64,000 nucleotides of DNA from Triparma columacea (lineage: Eukaryota > Sar > Bolidophyceae > Parmales > Triparmaceae), in NCBI GenBank assembly GCA_030267965.1, contig BRYA01001474.1, positions 5,422-69,421 of the forward strand, in the 5' to 3' direction. This document shows, in pieces, positions 1-11,323 of this stretch (its first letter is position 1; each line of letters starts with the position of its first letter). The notes under the pieces are model-generated. The model had not been told where the DNA came from and searched no databases. It saw only the letters and a program-made list of their open reading frames with translations. Made by a program: the position numbers and the translations under genes.

Positions 1-272
1 TTAGCAATAAAATTACCAATTGAGAGCAAAGACACAGCTTCGCGATCGACGGTGCTCTCAGCAGTTGCCCCAAGGTTGGAATTCGTTGGCATGAGCGGAG
101 AGGTGACCGTGCGGCCGGCGGACAATGGCTCGGTTGCAGACGGCAATACAGGACTGCGTATAGCGGAGGGTGTGTGATTGGGGCCTGAGGGGGGCTTGGA
201 GGCGAGGTTTGTCTTGCCAGCATCATTTACGACTCCCGTTTGCTCGTCCTCCTGCTTGGGGCTAACTTTCAT
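1..272 (-). CDS. 5' end of an unknown protein, runs off the left edge
   Basis: An ATG at 272-270 on the minus strand opens a frame that stays open for 90 codons to the first base of the window, so only the N-terminus is present. It begins MKVSPKQEDEQTG and is rich in Ser, Pro, Thr and Ala with no recognisable domain. This looks like a disordered N-terminal region, and I cannot assign a function. An ATG-led frame without a stop across GC-balanced sequence is suggestive, but 90 codons is short and an upstream exon cannot be excluded. Confidence 0.4.
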   Translation of the reverse strand, partial: MKVSPKQEDEQTGVVNDAGKTNLASKPPSGPNHTPSAIRSPVLPSATEPLSAGRTVTSPLMPTNSNLGATAESTVDREAVSLLSIGNFIA

Positions 273-1380
273 GCTGAAGAGGGGGGGAAGGCTGAAAGGT
301 GGAAGGGTAGTTTGGGGATAAGTGAGATGTTTTTTGAAACGGTATCTTTCGCGATGATGAGGGGCAACAACAGATGTCGCTAATTAATATATGGCGATTG
401 ACTCCAGTGCAGTCAACCAACCCCACCGTCCTGGTCGAGGCACCAAGGCGGATTTGAGCTGAGCTTTATTTTTACGTTGCGGTCGTTTCTTCCCCAATTT
501 ACGTCTCGTACCACCCGAGCTTGGGTCTCCATGCACATTCTTACCTTCAACGAAGCTTACAGGGGCTAATTCTTGGGGTTTACTTTGGCTGAGGACGGGA
601 AGGGGAAAGGTGGGGAGGTGGTGAGGGATAAAGGGTGATATATTCGTCAAAGGACGTCAGCAAGCCAGGGCGTAGGGTACTTTAAGGCCGGGAGTGTAGC
701 TAAAACCTCCGTCGGGCGTCTCATGAAGATGAATAATCAGTGGATCCCAAATGCTTAGTCAGCAGTTCTTCCATTTTGGCCAAGCTGGCCTCCCTTTCCC
801 TATTAGTCCCGTTGCATTCATGCCCTGGCCGTGGATTCCCGCCCACTTACCTCTACACGTTCTCCCACGACGCACTCTACTTCAAGACCTCAACTTCTCC
901 TCCTCCTCCCGAACTTTTACGAGGGGCTGCTTGTAAGAAGGTTCAAGAGGATGGTTTTCGGACGCAATAAGGTAATTCTCTCGATAACAAGAAATACAAA
1001 GCGAAAGACGGTGGTGGCAAAACGTGGTGACAATACGAGGGGCAACAGAAGAAGTTCCCACTTATTTGACCAAAGGCTTTGCTCGGTTCAGGTAAGGGAA
1101 GCTGTTTGACAGAAGAGGTGTGGTGTCTGTTTGAGAGAATGGGACGACGACGAAACGATTCAAAGGGTTGTGATTTTATTTACCCGCCCGATCTGTAAAA
1201 AGTTGTCTCGTACGTATTCACAAATGTTGTATTTTTGGCGAAAATGTTCATTTCTGGTTCATGGCGGAAGGAGGTTGGTTTGTAATAATTATAGAACGCA
1301 TCGTAGTTATTTTCTTTCTTAAAAATGCATTCTTACATGTCGGCGTAACGTCCTATCTCCTTCCCCTCCTCTCCCTTACC
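273..1380. other. Intergenic stretch with no convincing gene
   Basis: This stretch lies between the unknown left-edge gene and the 3' end of the GH16 gene. It holds only short overlapping frames on both strands (largest about 90 codons), with no recognisable domain and no splice pairing that would extend them. The part from about 1180 to 1330 is AT-rich, as expected near a 3' end. Promoter sequence for the left-edge gene should lie in its first part. Confidence 0.5.
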
Positions 1381-4300
1381 CTACGAGCATAACGCATGGA
1401 TCCCAACCCCATTCACCTCCCCACTTTGTACTAACGGCCCGTACGGCGTCATGAATCGCCTCACGTGGTCGTCTCTGATCGTACACCCTTGAATCCTCCC
1501 CCCTTCATCCCCCGCCACCTCCAAATTCAACAAGATAGAGACAGGCTCGTCCCATCCCCGATGGCCGAAGTCAATAGCCCAGATCTTATCCATGCTCTTC
1601 AAGCTGACTTCTGCTCCCGCTCTGACTGTGAACGCCCACCCACCGTACACAATCCTGCCATCTTGCTGAGCGAAGATGTCAACGAAGCTCGACTTCTTGT
1701 TGTAGTGAGGGAATCTGTAGTTCTGCTTGGCACCAGATGTGGGATCAGTCACCGTTACCTCGAGGTCGTGAGGGCCGTCGGAGTAAATCTTTATGGGGCG
1801 GAACTTTCCGTTTCCTGAAGGGCAAGTCATGGCCTTCGGGGAGTCGGGAAAAGCATTCGTGCACCCTATCCCCGCAGCGTCAAAGGCCGCGCGGGAACGG
1901 TCCATGAAGTGATTGACATCACCGACGGTCATGATGATGGCGTTGGGATCGCTCAGACCCTCATCGTAAATCTTGTCAATGGAAACCTTCGAGACGTCGC
2001 CCGAGAACCAGTAGTGTGACGCGAGCAAACCGCCGTTGACGTAGCCGTGGTGGGGAATCGAAAACACCCCAGGAGAAAGTATCGTGTCTCGGAATTCCAT
2101 CAGCGCCTCTCCTCCAGCGGCGTTCAAACCTACGAATTGGTGAGGGATCAACTCGCATTTGTAGCAGAACGCACCGGTTCCCTCACTCCTCCAATAGGTC
2201 TTCTGGTAGAGCGCGGTCCTCCCCTGGATCCTAGTATTGGTGAAACGAATGTCGGAGAACTCATAAGATGAAGCACCAAAATCGCGAATGTCGTACTCGG
2301 TGTGATTATCAATGACAACCTCCACCCCATTGTCGCTCCCGTCAATCTTGAAAGCACGACAAGAGGTCGGATCCACAATGCCGTTGGCGTCCTGTACTAC
2401 ATTTCTCGGGAACGCATTTGTTGGGTACCAACCAAATGATTTGCAATGGAAGACATTTCCCTCCATTTTTCCCGATGGTAAGAACATGCTACCAAAAGAC
2501 TCGTAGTCAATAAGGAAGCAAGCTAGCGCCCCGAAGGCGTGATTGTCGACAAAGTTCTGTTTTGCTGACTTGAAGTAGAATGCACCTTGACGGCTTTCAT
2601 CGCCAAACGACTGACTCGGCACGCAGCCCCGACACAGGCAGCCTTCAACAGTGGGACAACCGACAACATTCGCAAAGAAGTTGTTTAGCATCTCCTTCCC
2701 GTTCTCAACGTATATGCCAACGCCCATCACATTGTAGACTACATTGTCCTCAACGGTGCTATGGTGAGTGCCGTGGACGGTGATGCCCTTGGATATCCCG
2801 TCAACTACAGCATTTGATCTGAAGAATGACGACGGAGATGAGTTGAGGAGGTGGAAATGGAGACAATACTCTCCAATGAAGATCCTCCCGCAGTGCTCAA
2901 CTCTCGTGTGAGAGATTTGCATTGTCCCCGTCTTGTGCTGCCTCACCACTACGCCCTGCCTGTGCCTCGGCTCCGACGCCAGGCCGTACATCCTCCCGGT
3001 AATGACGATGTTGCGCTTGAGGTACATCACCTCCTGCCTGACTGGGGGTCCTGTCTTGAAGATGAACGCATGGACATGTTGGGTGAGCTGAGACGCAAGG
3101 TGGATAATGCAGAACGAATTGGTGCTCTCAGTTTCGTCCTCGAACGTTGACACTCGCTCGACGCTACTTATTCGGAGCTCTTGGGCCTCGTTTTGCAAGG
3201 CACCGTTAGCAATGACAAGCGTTGCCCCCGGAACCCAACCGTGACATTCAGCCACCTCGATCACGCTATCCCCAGTGTTGGCGTTTGCTTTCATGAGAGT
3301 CCAGCTCGTCACCGGGCTGGCCTCGATTCTGGTCGTGCCGCGGCTGACAATTTGTCCAGAGCGGAGGCACGTCGAAGTAGCAACGGCCACCGCATCGTCG
3401 GGGTGGGGGGCAGAAGGGCCACGACAATCGTCGTGGAGTAGCTCGATTAAGACCCCAGTCGCATCGGGTCCTATGACAAGCGTACCCTCGGGCAGCACCT
3501 CTATGCGCCGAGCTCGAACGTGAGTGTTGGAGTCGATCGTCAAGGTTCCCGAAACGATGATCACGTTAAATGAATAAGGGACTGGAGAGGCTTCGAGTGT
3601 CACGGCACTGTCCGCCGTGACAAAGAGGTCGTTCGGGTTGGAAGGAAAAGGTGGATGTGGAGAAGGTTGGGGAGGGTCTGGAGAAGGTTGGGAAGCCGAG
3701 CACGGCGCAGCTACGACCTCCGTCCTACAGTTGGAAAACCCGTCCGAGTCTCCGAAGCAACAACCCTGATCTCCCTGCTTGTCAACCACTCCTAAGTAGT
3801 AATGGTTGAAGGCGATGTTGGCGTTCTCTTTCTCCGAGTTCCCTGGAGGGAAAAGGTCAGGGCACGAAAGACGGAAAATGTCCTGATTGCAGACCCAGTT
3901 GAGGGCAGGAGAGAAGTCGGTTGCGCCCTCTTTGAGTTTGCAAGTTGGGCATAGGGGAGTTGGGTTGGAGATGGGGGTGGCAGTGGGTGTGATAGTGCTG
4001 ATAGTGGGCGATGTCGTGGGCATAGATGTTGGCGATGTCGTTGGCGCAGATGTTGGTGATGTCGTGTGCGTAGATGTTGGCGATGTCGTTGGCGCAGATG
4101 TTGGCGATGTCGTTGGCGCAGATGTTGGTGATGTCGTGGGCGCAGATATTGGCGATGTCGTTGGCGCAGATGTTGGTGATGAGTGTACAGATGACGTGGG
4201 CGTAGATGTTGAGATGGAGATGGGGGTAGCAGTGAGTGTGGTAGTGGGCGATGTTGTGGGCATAGATATTGGTGATGCTGTAGGGCTGGCAGTAGGGGCG

Positions 4301-5658
4301 CCTGTCGTCGGAGATGTTCCATCGTCCCCTCCGCTATCACACACAACCTCAGCGACGCAGTTGCTCTTGCCGTCGGGGTCACCGAAGCAACAGGCGGTAT
4401 CAGTTCTTCCTCCGTTCTTGTAATACGCGTCGAATGCCAGCGTTGCCTTGGTGACAACGTCGTCGTCCGAAACTCCATGGGAAGCAAATATGGCGTCGCA
4501 GTCGACGTCGACGTAAACGTTCTCATCCCCGCAAACCCATTGGAGGGGACCGGAAACGTCAGCTTCAGTCAAACCCGCCTTTACCCTGCAGGCTAAGGTA
4601 TCGGGAGACGGCCGTTTGTAAGGCTTACAAACGCCGCAGAGGCCGTCATCGTCACCGTCTCTCTGCTCGACCTGCACGAAATCGACGAGCATCTGAGCGT
4701 CCGGCCAGTCCTCGCCGCTGCCTTCGACCGGATCTTGCAAAAACCAACCCCCCACAGCGCAGTTGAGGATAAAATAGAAGCGTTGGTCCCACGGCTGTCC
4801 GAAGGCGTCATAGGGAGACTTCGTGTTGGGGTCGAGGTGCCAGTCTCTTTGAAGGTCGACTTCCCACGTAACCTCATCGTCCACAAGAAATACCATTTTG
4901 GTCGGGGTCCAGACGAGCTGGTAATCGTGAAAGTCGGCGGACAAGTCATGTTCACGGATTGGGCAGGTGCCATCGAAAGGGTTGGCAAGGGGGACGCCCT
5001 CGTAACGGTTGTTCGGCCACTCGTTGCCGAAGTGCAAGGCTGATGAAACTAAGCCCGGCCGACTACCATCAGCCTCCATAATGTCGATCTCACCAGAGGC
5101 AGCCCATTCGCCATAGACGGCATCTGCAGGAAGAAGGGGGTTAAGGGACGACGCGATATAAGATGCTCCTTCATCCTGCACCCTCTCACCTTGAGGCATC
5201 ATCCAAATCGCACTCCACAAACCAAGACCTGAGGGGAGCTTCGCACGGACGGTGAATCGACCATACTTGAACGAGCGCTTATTCTTCCCGGTGACGCGAC
5301 CAGAGGTCCACTTCTTCTCGCCGTAATTTTCCTCCCTCGGCGTGATTACGAGCATCCCTCCCTCGACCCTGACATTCTCTTTCCGGTCAGTGTAGAATTG
5401 GAGCTCCTCGTTGTGGTTCTTTTCCCTCGAGACGATGTTCCAGTTGGAGAGATCCAAAGAGTTGAAGTGGTCAATGAACACGGTTTGATACTCGCAAGTG
5501 GGATTGGTAGTAGTACTAGCAGTAGTAGCAGCAGTAGTAGTAGAAGTGGAGTCGACATTAAGAGCAAGACTCAACTTGCAGCCAAGAATAAAGGTAGATA
5601 CGAGCATAGTGAGCGCGAATCCAATTCGGCTTCCCTGATAATTTGACACAGGACCCAT
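1381..5658 (-). CDS. Secreted GH16 glucanase-like protein fused to two X8 modules and a G8/beta-helix region
   Basis: Single exon, 1425 aa from the chosen start. The frame is open upstream to 5826, but the ATG at 5658 directly precedes a hydrophobic signal segment (residues about 13-33), and the extension would overlap the LRR gene. Order: signal peptide; Thr/Ser linker; GH16 domain (about 55-335) with the catalytic motif GEIDIME, Glu190 and Glu195 being the expected nucleophile and acid/base; an X8/CBM43-like Cys module (about 357-440, WVCGD...AFDAYY...CCFGD); a Thr/Ser/Pro linker of 8-residue repeats; a second X8-like module; a Pro-rich spacer; a G8-like beta region; and a right-handed parallel beta-helix like that of CEMIP/TMEM2/PKHD1L1. 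GH16 enzymes cut beta-1,3-glucans and related polymers, and X8 modules bind beta-1,3-glucan. A wall or chrysolaminarin-type substrate is inference. Confidence 0.88.
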   Translation of the reverse strand: MGPVSNYQGSRIGFALTMLVSTFILGCKLSLALNVDSTSTTTAATTASTTTNPTCEYQTVFIDHFNSLDLSNWNIVSREKNHNEELQFYTDRKENVRVEGGMLVITPREENYGEKKWTSGRVTGKNKRSFKYGRFTVRAKLPSGLGLWSAIWMMPQGERVQDEGASYIASSLNPLLPADAVYGEWAASGEIDIMEADGSRPGLVSSALHFGNEWPNNRYEGVPLANPFDGTCPIREHDLSADFHDYQLVWTPTKMVFLVDDEVTWEVDLQRDWHLDPNTKSPYDAFGQPWDQRFYFILNCAVGGWFLQDPVEGSGEDWPDAQMLVDFVQVEQRDGDDDGLCGVCKPYKRPSPDTLACRVKAGLTEADVSGPLQWVCGDENVYVDVDCDAIFASHGVSDDDVVTKATLAFDAYYKNGGRTDTACCFGDPDGKSNCVAEVVCDSGGDDGTSPTTGAPTASPTASPISMPTTSPTTTLTATPISISTSTPTSSVHSSPTSAPTTSPISAPTTSPTSAPTTSPTSAPTTSPTSTHTTSPTSAPTTSPTSMPTTSPTISTITPTATPISNPTPLCPTCKLKEGATDFSPALNWVCNQDIFRLSCPDLFPPGNSEKENANIAFNHYYLGVVDKQGDQGCCFGDSDGFSNCRTEVVAAPCSASQPSPDPPQPSPHPPFPSNPNDLFVTADSAVTLEASPVPYSFNVIIVSGTLTIDSNTHVRARRIEVLPEGTLVIGPDATGVLIELLHDDCRGPSAPHPDDAVAVATSTCLRSGQIVSRGTTRIEASPVTSWTLMKANANTGDSVIEVAECHGWVPGATLVIANGALQNEAQELRISSVERVSTFEDETESTNSFCIIHLASQLTQHVHAFIFKTGPPVRQEVMYLKRNIVITGRMYGLASEPRHRQGVVVRQHKTGTMQISHTRVEHCGRIFIGEYCLHFHLLNSSPSSFFRSNAVVDGISKGITVHGTHHSTVEDNVVYNVMGVGIYVENGKEMLNNFFANVVGCPTVEGCLCRGCVPSQSFGDESRQGAFYFKSAKQNFVDNHAFGALACFLIDYESFGSMFLPSGKMEGNVFHCKSFGWYPTNAFPRNVVQDANGIVDPTSCRAFKIDGSDNGVEVVIDNHTEYDIRDFGASSYEFSDIRFTNTRIQGRTALYQKTYWRSEGTGAFCYKCELIPHQFVGLNAAGGEALMEFRDTILSPGVFSIPHHGYVNGGLLASHYWFSGDVSKVSIDKIYDEGLSDPNAIIMTVGDVNHFMDRSRAAFDAAGIGCTNAFPDSPKAMTCPSGNGKFRPIKIYSDGPHDLEVTVTDPTSGAKQNYRFPHYNKKSSFVDIFAQQDGRIVYGGWAFTVRAGAEVSLKSMDKIWAIDFGHRGWDEPVSILLNLEVAGDEGGRIQGCTIRDDHVRRFMTPYGPLVQSGEVNGVGIHALCS
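4010..4177. repeat. Seven tandem copies of a 24-bp coding minisatellite
   Basis: Seven head-to-tail 24-bp units of the form gatgtcgttggcgcagatgt followed by tggc or tggt, with a few substitutions. On the minus strand they encode the TTSPTSAP-type octapeptide repeats of the linker between the two X8 modules of the GH16 protein. Unit length is a multiple of three, so copy-number change lengthens or shortens the likely O-glycosylated linker without shifting the frame. Confidence 0.9.
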
Positions 5659-5809
5659 CTTATAGGCAGTTGCGAACGATGGATGATAATTAGTGAGTTT
5701 TGATAAAATCAAGTTTAATCTTTTTTTGAGGGTGCCCAATTGTTTGGGGCTCTTCAATGTCCTCCCCTGTTTCACCCAAAAAAAACAAGTTGTCCATAAT
5801 TTGTAGACG

Positions 5810-8015
5810 TCAACGTACGACAACATTCTTAGAGGAGGCGTTTGTGTGGTGGCCTTTGACGCTCTTCACATTGCCCGCCCTCACCAATTTTCCGCTCTTT
5901 ACTTTCTCCCCCTCCATGCCCTTCTCCCTGAGACTTGCCCCAAAGCTCTTCTTTGACTTCGTCTTTGCCATCCTCCTCCTCATAGCTTCCTTCTCTCTTA
6001 GCGCTGCCTCCTTCCTCTTTCGCTCCTGCAGCCGTCGGTATGCCTTCTGGACCAGCCTTACCGCTTTGTCTTCCTTGGTCATGGTCATAAGGGAAAGGAG
6101 GTTATTCGTCATTCTGAGCATTGATGCCCTGTCGGGGGGGCATATCGTGCTAACCCTCTCGTACATGTCGTGATCATTCTTGATCGATACGTTAGAGACA
6201 AGCCTCGTAATTATTTCCTTTTCCTCCCTGGGCAACTTGATGAAGAGGTTGTCTCTAAGAATCTTGCTCTTCACTGCCAAGTCGTAGTTATCAGGGTCTT
6301 CCCTCATCGCTAGCAGATCAACATTCCCTCGAACCCATTCCATGGCATCCCTCTTGTCTACGTCTTCCATGTTTTCGTTCTCGTCTATGTTCAGTTCCTT
6401 CAGGACCCTGTTGCTCTGAAGGCAGTCGATCCAGTAAAAGCAGCTACTAGTGGTGAGGTCGTTGGCGGCAAGGATGATGCTGACCATGGTTTCATTGTGC
6501 TTGAGCGATTCTGCAATGTCCCCGCAACCCTGATCTTGCACGTGGTTCCCACCGAGGTTCAGATGCATGAGTGTGTCATTGAACTTCAAGGCGTCAGCCA
6601 GGTGTCTGGCCCCCAGGGCGTGAACATCATTGAATGATAGGTCGACTTCCTTAAGGGATCTCATCGACTCGAGGACAGATGCGAGAAGGATACACTCTTC
6701 ATTCCCGAGAAAGTTTTCTGGGGGGGAGGAGAGTAGAGGATGGTGAGGAGGATTTGGGGGGAGCTCCGGGAGTAGAGAATGGCGAGGAGGATTTGGGGGG
6801 AGCTCCGGCCTCCTTTTCTTTTCTCCCTCTCCCTCTCAATCTATTAATGGATCTAACCAACGACCCATCCTTACCTGAAAGGTTCAGAGTCACAAGGTTG
6901 CACTTGTCGGAAGAGAAACTGCGAATGATAAAGGAAGAGGTTAGAGGGAGGGGGGTGGGGGGGGGGTGTAAAGTTGGTGGCACGAAGGGAACTTGTGGAA
7001 AAATTGGCGGCTTCAAGAATATGCGTCGCTGCACATACTACTCCCCTTCCCCCCCCCCCCCTCTCCCAACTCACCTCATTACCATACTGTTGATCCCTGC
7101 CGAGCTCCTCCTCCCCATGCTATCTATTCCTAGCGCGTTCTCCGAGAGGTCGAGGTGCTCTAGTGGCGTGTCTACAAGCGCCATTCCTAGGAACGCCACC
7201 GCCGTCGCGTGGATGCTGTTCTGCGTGCAGCGGAGGTCCTTCAGGTTGGAGCCCGACGGGGTCGTGCAGGCGTGGGCGAGGGCCTTGATGGCGTCGTATC
7301 TCATGCCCTTGAGGCCGAGGATGGTGTTGTTGGACACGTCGAGGGATTGGAGGACGCCAGACGTGACAGACTTCGCAAGCGCCACCAACCCTGACTGCCC
7401 ACGAACTCCGAGATTGTTTTGGGACATGTCGAGGCTCGTGATCGTTGTGTGCGTCTCTAGAGCCTTTGCAAAGGCAAGGATTCCTCTGTTGCAGTGGGAG
7501 TCGTCGTTGTACTGCTGCTTCTCCTCCAGGTCCACGAACCCATTGTTCGAAAGGGTGAGGGTTGTTACTGCGAACTCTTTGATCTGCACCGCGAGATCCG
7601 CGAGCCTGTCTGGACCAAGCAAGTTGCCGTCTGAGAAGTCGATTGCATCCTGCGTGGACAAGGACTCTGCCAGGCTTGTCTCTTCATCGCTACTCTCCTC
7701 CTCCTCCTCCTCCCCATCATCATTGGAGGCTACCAGCGAAGGGCTCTCAACCCCGTCCAGTGAGGACCCCTCAAGAGACTCCGTGTACGGAGTCGATGAG
7801 GATGATATTGACATGGCAGTGCTGCTTTGTCTTAACTGCTTAAATCGAGGCAGAGGCAGCACTTTGGCCTGAGGGCAGTTGGTGACGAGAGATTGGGGGG
7901 GCGGATGGAGGGGGAGCGAGAAGGATTCGCTCGGGGCACGGGGCTCGGTAAGAAGGTACAAAAGTTGCTCTTGTTGAATTTCAATTTTATTTGACCAGCG
8001 GAAGGCAAAAGACAA
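5810..8015 (-). CDS. Leucine-rich repeat protein (RNI type) with an IQ-like motif
   Basis: Three exons, complement(join(5810..6717,6875..6918,7075..8015)), 630 aa. Donors (AG/GTGAGT, AG/GTAAGG) and acceptors (CGCAG, CCCAG) keep one frame through a 44-nt middle exon, which restores an LRR unit across the junctions (NLVTLNLS-ENFLGNEE). The N-terminal part is disordered and acidic (EEEEEESSDEE). Ribonuclease-inhibitor-like repeats follow (LDLSENALG, LDMSQNNLG, LNLGGNHVQDQG). The basic C-terminus has a possible IQ motif (VQKAYRRLQERKRK). Such repeats form protein-binding surfaces; partner and location are unknown. An internal ATG at 7814 (563 aa) is an equally plausible start because the first 67 residues look non-coding. 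The stop lies about 150 bp from the GH16 start. Confidence 0.85.
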
Positions 8016-8059
8016 AGAAAAAAGGTGCTTGTCTTTGAAGGAAAACTCGGTCGCTACTG

Positions 8060-11000
8060 CTACTGTACGTTAGCTCCTGTCGCCTGCTGTTCTCCCTCCT
8101 TCGTGTCGATTTTCCTCTGTACGCTCGTGATCCGGTCTCCCAGGCTCAGCGCGATGCCCTGTGTCTTACTCCTGATCCTGATGTACCCGCTTAGCTTCCC
8201 CCCGTCGTCTGACTTCTTCTCGACGCTGACATTCACGAGGGCGTCCTCCTTGAAGACGCTCTTGGCGTAGAGGTTGGCGGCTAGGAAGTGGGTCTCGCTG
8301 GTCCTGTTAATTGGGGTCAGGCAAGACATGTTGGTCTTGGACACAATGTGGTCGAGGAAGTCGTAAAGGTTCTCGATAGAGGTGGTGATGGCGACTTTAT
8401 TCTCCCACTCAAACTCTGCCCACATTCCCCTAAAGAGCTCGTCGGTGCAGGTGGCGGGTTTGATGAAGTCCATGATGTCCAGGTGGATGTCGTTGAGATT
8501 GATGTAGCCCTTGGGGGCGGAGGGGTTCATGGGGTTCTCGTGCACGATGGTGCCGAAAATGTGCCCGGTCTCGGTGGAGGAGATTTTTATCGAGGCGGAG
8601 AGTACGCACTGGTCGAGTGGGGCGATGACTCTGGATTGGGGGCGCTCGACGAGCTTCATGTCCCCGATGGTGGAGAGCTCCACGGAGACAGAGACGGGAT
8701 CGGGCGTCCTATTAATGAGAATCATGGACAGCTTAATATCGTAGTCGTTCACTATTATCGACGCTTCGCAATACACGGGATCGCTGAATCCCGTGAGCTG
8801 GTGCGTGTTCTTGAGCCCGCTCGAGAACCCTTGCTCCCCGTCCGCCCCCTGTCCCGTGGCCCTCAACAGGTCCGACCCGTCGTCAAGGTCGATGTCCCCG
8901 GCTGCGCCGGACTGGTGCTTGAGCTGCCGGATGTGGATGAGGTCGTCGCACTGGGTTACGGTGGGAGCAGCATCCTCCTTGGAAGAGGCGGCCGCCTTCT
9001 CGCGGAGCTCTACGAGGAGAGAGGAGAAGGTCTGCTTCCCCGAGTCGAGCCAAGCCGCGGAGAGCATCTCGGAGGTCTTGCTATCGAGGAGGATCCTGCA
9101 GCAGAGCGTGATGCGCTCATGGCAGTCTGTTGCGGCGGACTTCTGGCTCGAAGACTTGACCTCTGCCATCTTTGCGAATCCGCACATTGCCAAGAGTGTC
9201 TTAACTGTCATTCCCTTGTTCTGCGATGAGATGAGCGAGATGTGCCGTCGGTCAGGAATGGTGCAGTGATATCTCACGTTTGGGTGGATCTTGTAATTCA
9301 ATCATTCGTTCGTTCGTTCGTTCGTTCATGTTCCACTGTCCGTCTTTCTTACCTTACTCCTGAGTGAAAATTTGGTGAGTGTCGATGCGAGGATGCCGCA
9401 TAAGAAGATGTCCCCCTGCACGACCATTCTGCGTAGGTTGGTCATGGAAACGTCCTCGCTTTTTGGGGGCGCAGACATAACCGTCTGGGTTGCGTACGTG
9501 CCGTCGGCGAGGACGACGTTCTTGGTAACCATGGTTGGCTCGTCGCCTTTCTTCCCGTCCTCCTTCTTCTCCGCGATGATGTATGGCGCGTCCCCGAGGT
9601 TGCGAGTGATCTCGTCGAACGCTTCCCTGATGCTGTCACTGTCCACGCAGTACTCCCCGAGGATCCACATCACCACGCACATCACGTCGCTCTTGCTGAT
9701 GTCGGCTATGGAGTTGACGAGGGTCGAGAGGACGCCGGCGCGGAGGGTGGGGTACTGCTCGACGATGGCACGGACGAAGATAACTACGTCAAGGGCGCCG
9801 TCTCCTCCGATGAAGGACATCAGGGTGGATACGACTCCCTCGGCAACGTCAGGAAACTTGGAGGCGCAGGAGTGGATAGCCTTGATAAGCATTGCGCGGT
9901 AGGAGCTACAGGAGTGGGGGAGCCGGGGGGGGTGCGTGAGTTGTCGTTGTTGCCACTGAAACATATATATATATATATGTATATCGTATCTGGTCGTGGT
10001 TGTTTCAGTTCCTTCTCCTCTCTCGCTGCTCACCTGCCCTTCTCCATGTCCGAGTCCTGCGTCTTGAGGACCTCCCTCTTTAGCAGTCCGACGACTTCCT
10101 CAACGTTCCTACCGTTGACTAGGGGCATACCAATGTTCAGGACCTTCTGGCAGATGTCGGGGTTCGGGCTGGAGATGGCCCTGAGTATGTCCATGAGGAC
10201 CTCCTGTAGGACCTTGGTGTGTCTCTTCCTCAAGTCCTCCAAACGCTCCAATACGATCATCTTCACGTTGTTGTCGTTCTGGGAGGACAGGAGGGAGGAG
10301 TACGTCGAGGCCGCGGCGCGGACAGCGGCGGGGGCGGAGGAGAGGCTGACGAGGGTCCAGGCGGCCTCGTAGCTGACGCTGGCGCTGGAGCTGGTGAGCA
10401 TCTGGAACAGGACGCGGACGAAACGACTCTTTTGGGCGGGGTCGCGACGGCAGACCTTACGGGTTAGCTCCAGAACGAGGAGCGCGAAACCTGGAAGGGG
10501 GGGGGGGGGGGGAGGGTGAGGGAAGGAGGGGAGGGGAGGGAAGGAGGGGGGAGGGGCGAAAGTGGCGAAAGGTGGCGAAAGTAAGGCATCAAGTAAAGAA
10601 AGCAGGGAAATCAAGCTCACCTTCGCCAAACTTCATGACATCATCAACATTCTGTGAGAGGAACTCTATGGCCTCCGTCTCTGCGCAGTTGAAGAGCATC
10701 AGGAACGCGTTCCTCCTGGCGCAGATGTCAGTCTCTGCCAGGATGAACCTCTCCATTAGCTCCGGGGCGTCTGGGATAAGGTTGTCGCCGAAGAGCTTGT
10801 AGCAGTGGAATATGCAGAGCGCGGCGTTCTTGCGGACGTAAGAGTGGCGGTGCTCGAGGCACTGCTTTACGGAGGCAGTTAGGGGACCGAGGATCTCAGA
10901 GTCCTTCACCTTGCAGAGGAAGCGGAGCATGGAACCGCGGACGTACTCGTTGGGGTGGTTGAGGTCGTTCATTAGGGCGTTGCAAACGAGGATCATTTCA

Positions 11001-11323
11001 GGGAGGAGCTTGGGCTTCTCCTTGGACCCCGCAGACATGGGCTGGTACTTGGGCACAACCTCCCAGTAAAGCATCATCAGCTTCTTGAGCTGGTGGTCGT
11101 CCGTGTTGATGCAGAACCTGATGACCTGCATGAGGACCTTGGGGAGAGCCTCGCCCCCTAGCATGGCCATGATGGCCGATTTTAAGGCTGCTCTCTTGAC
11201 AGCGGGGTCAGAATCCTCCAAGTCCTTGCATATATCAGCCTCTCCTGGTAGTCCTCCTTGTGATAGATCGGAGGGTAGTGTAAATGAGCAGTAATCTTCG
11301 TTGCTATTGACTGCTTGTGACAT
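8060..11323 (-). CDS. COPB1: Coatomer subunit beta (beta-COP)
   Basis: Four exons, complement(join(8060..9220,9353..9905,10034..10490,10621..11323)), 957 aa, close to the usual beta-COP length. The N-terminus is an adaptin-like HEAT solenoid (DPAVKRAALKSAIMAML). The C-terminus carries conserved coatomer beta signatures including TGFSDPVYCEA, DIMDFIKPATCTDE, WAEFEWENKV and ALSLGDRI of the appendage domain. Beta-COP is part of the COPI coat that drives Golgi-to-ER and intra-Golgi vesicle budding with Arf1. Junction phases 1, 2 and 0 all close the frame. Introns hold simple repeats: a TTCG tetranucleotide run (9305-9327), a TA dinucleotide run (9963-9980) and a long C tract before an acceptor (10497-10512 on the plus strand as G). 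A single-copy housekeeping gene, hence a useful phylogenetic marker. Confidence 0.97.

Noticed and set aside
384..650. 88-codon minus-strand frame
   Set aside because: No domain, Pro-rich low-complexity start, and no splice pairing linking it to the frame at 1-272; probably chance.
740..1322. Several overlapping short plus-strand frames
   Set aside because: They overlap in different frames, show no domain, and have no consistent splice structure.
3887..4526. Long frames antisense to or out of frame with the GH16 linker (Val/Asp/Gly repeats and Arg/His repeats)
   Set aside because: They are by-products of the 24-bp tandem repeat, whose length is a multiple of three, so several frames stay open.
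5659..5826. N-terminal extension of the GH16 protein
   Set aside because: It would overlap the LRR gene's 3' end and place 56 non-signal residues before a clear signal peptide.
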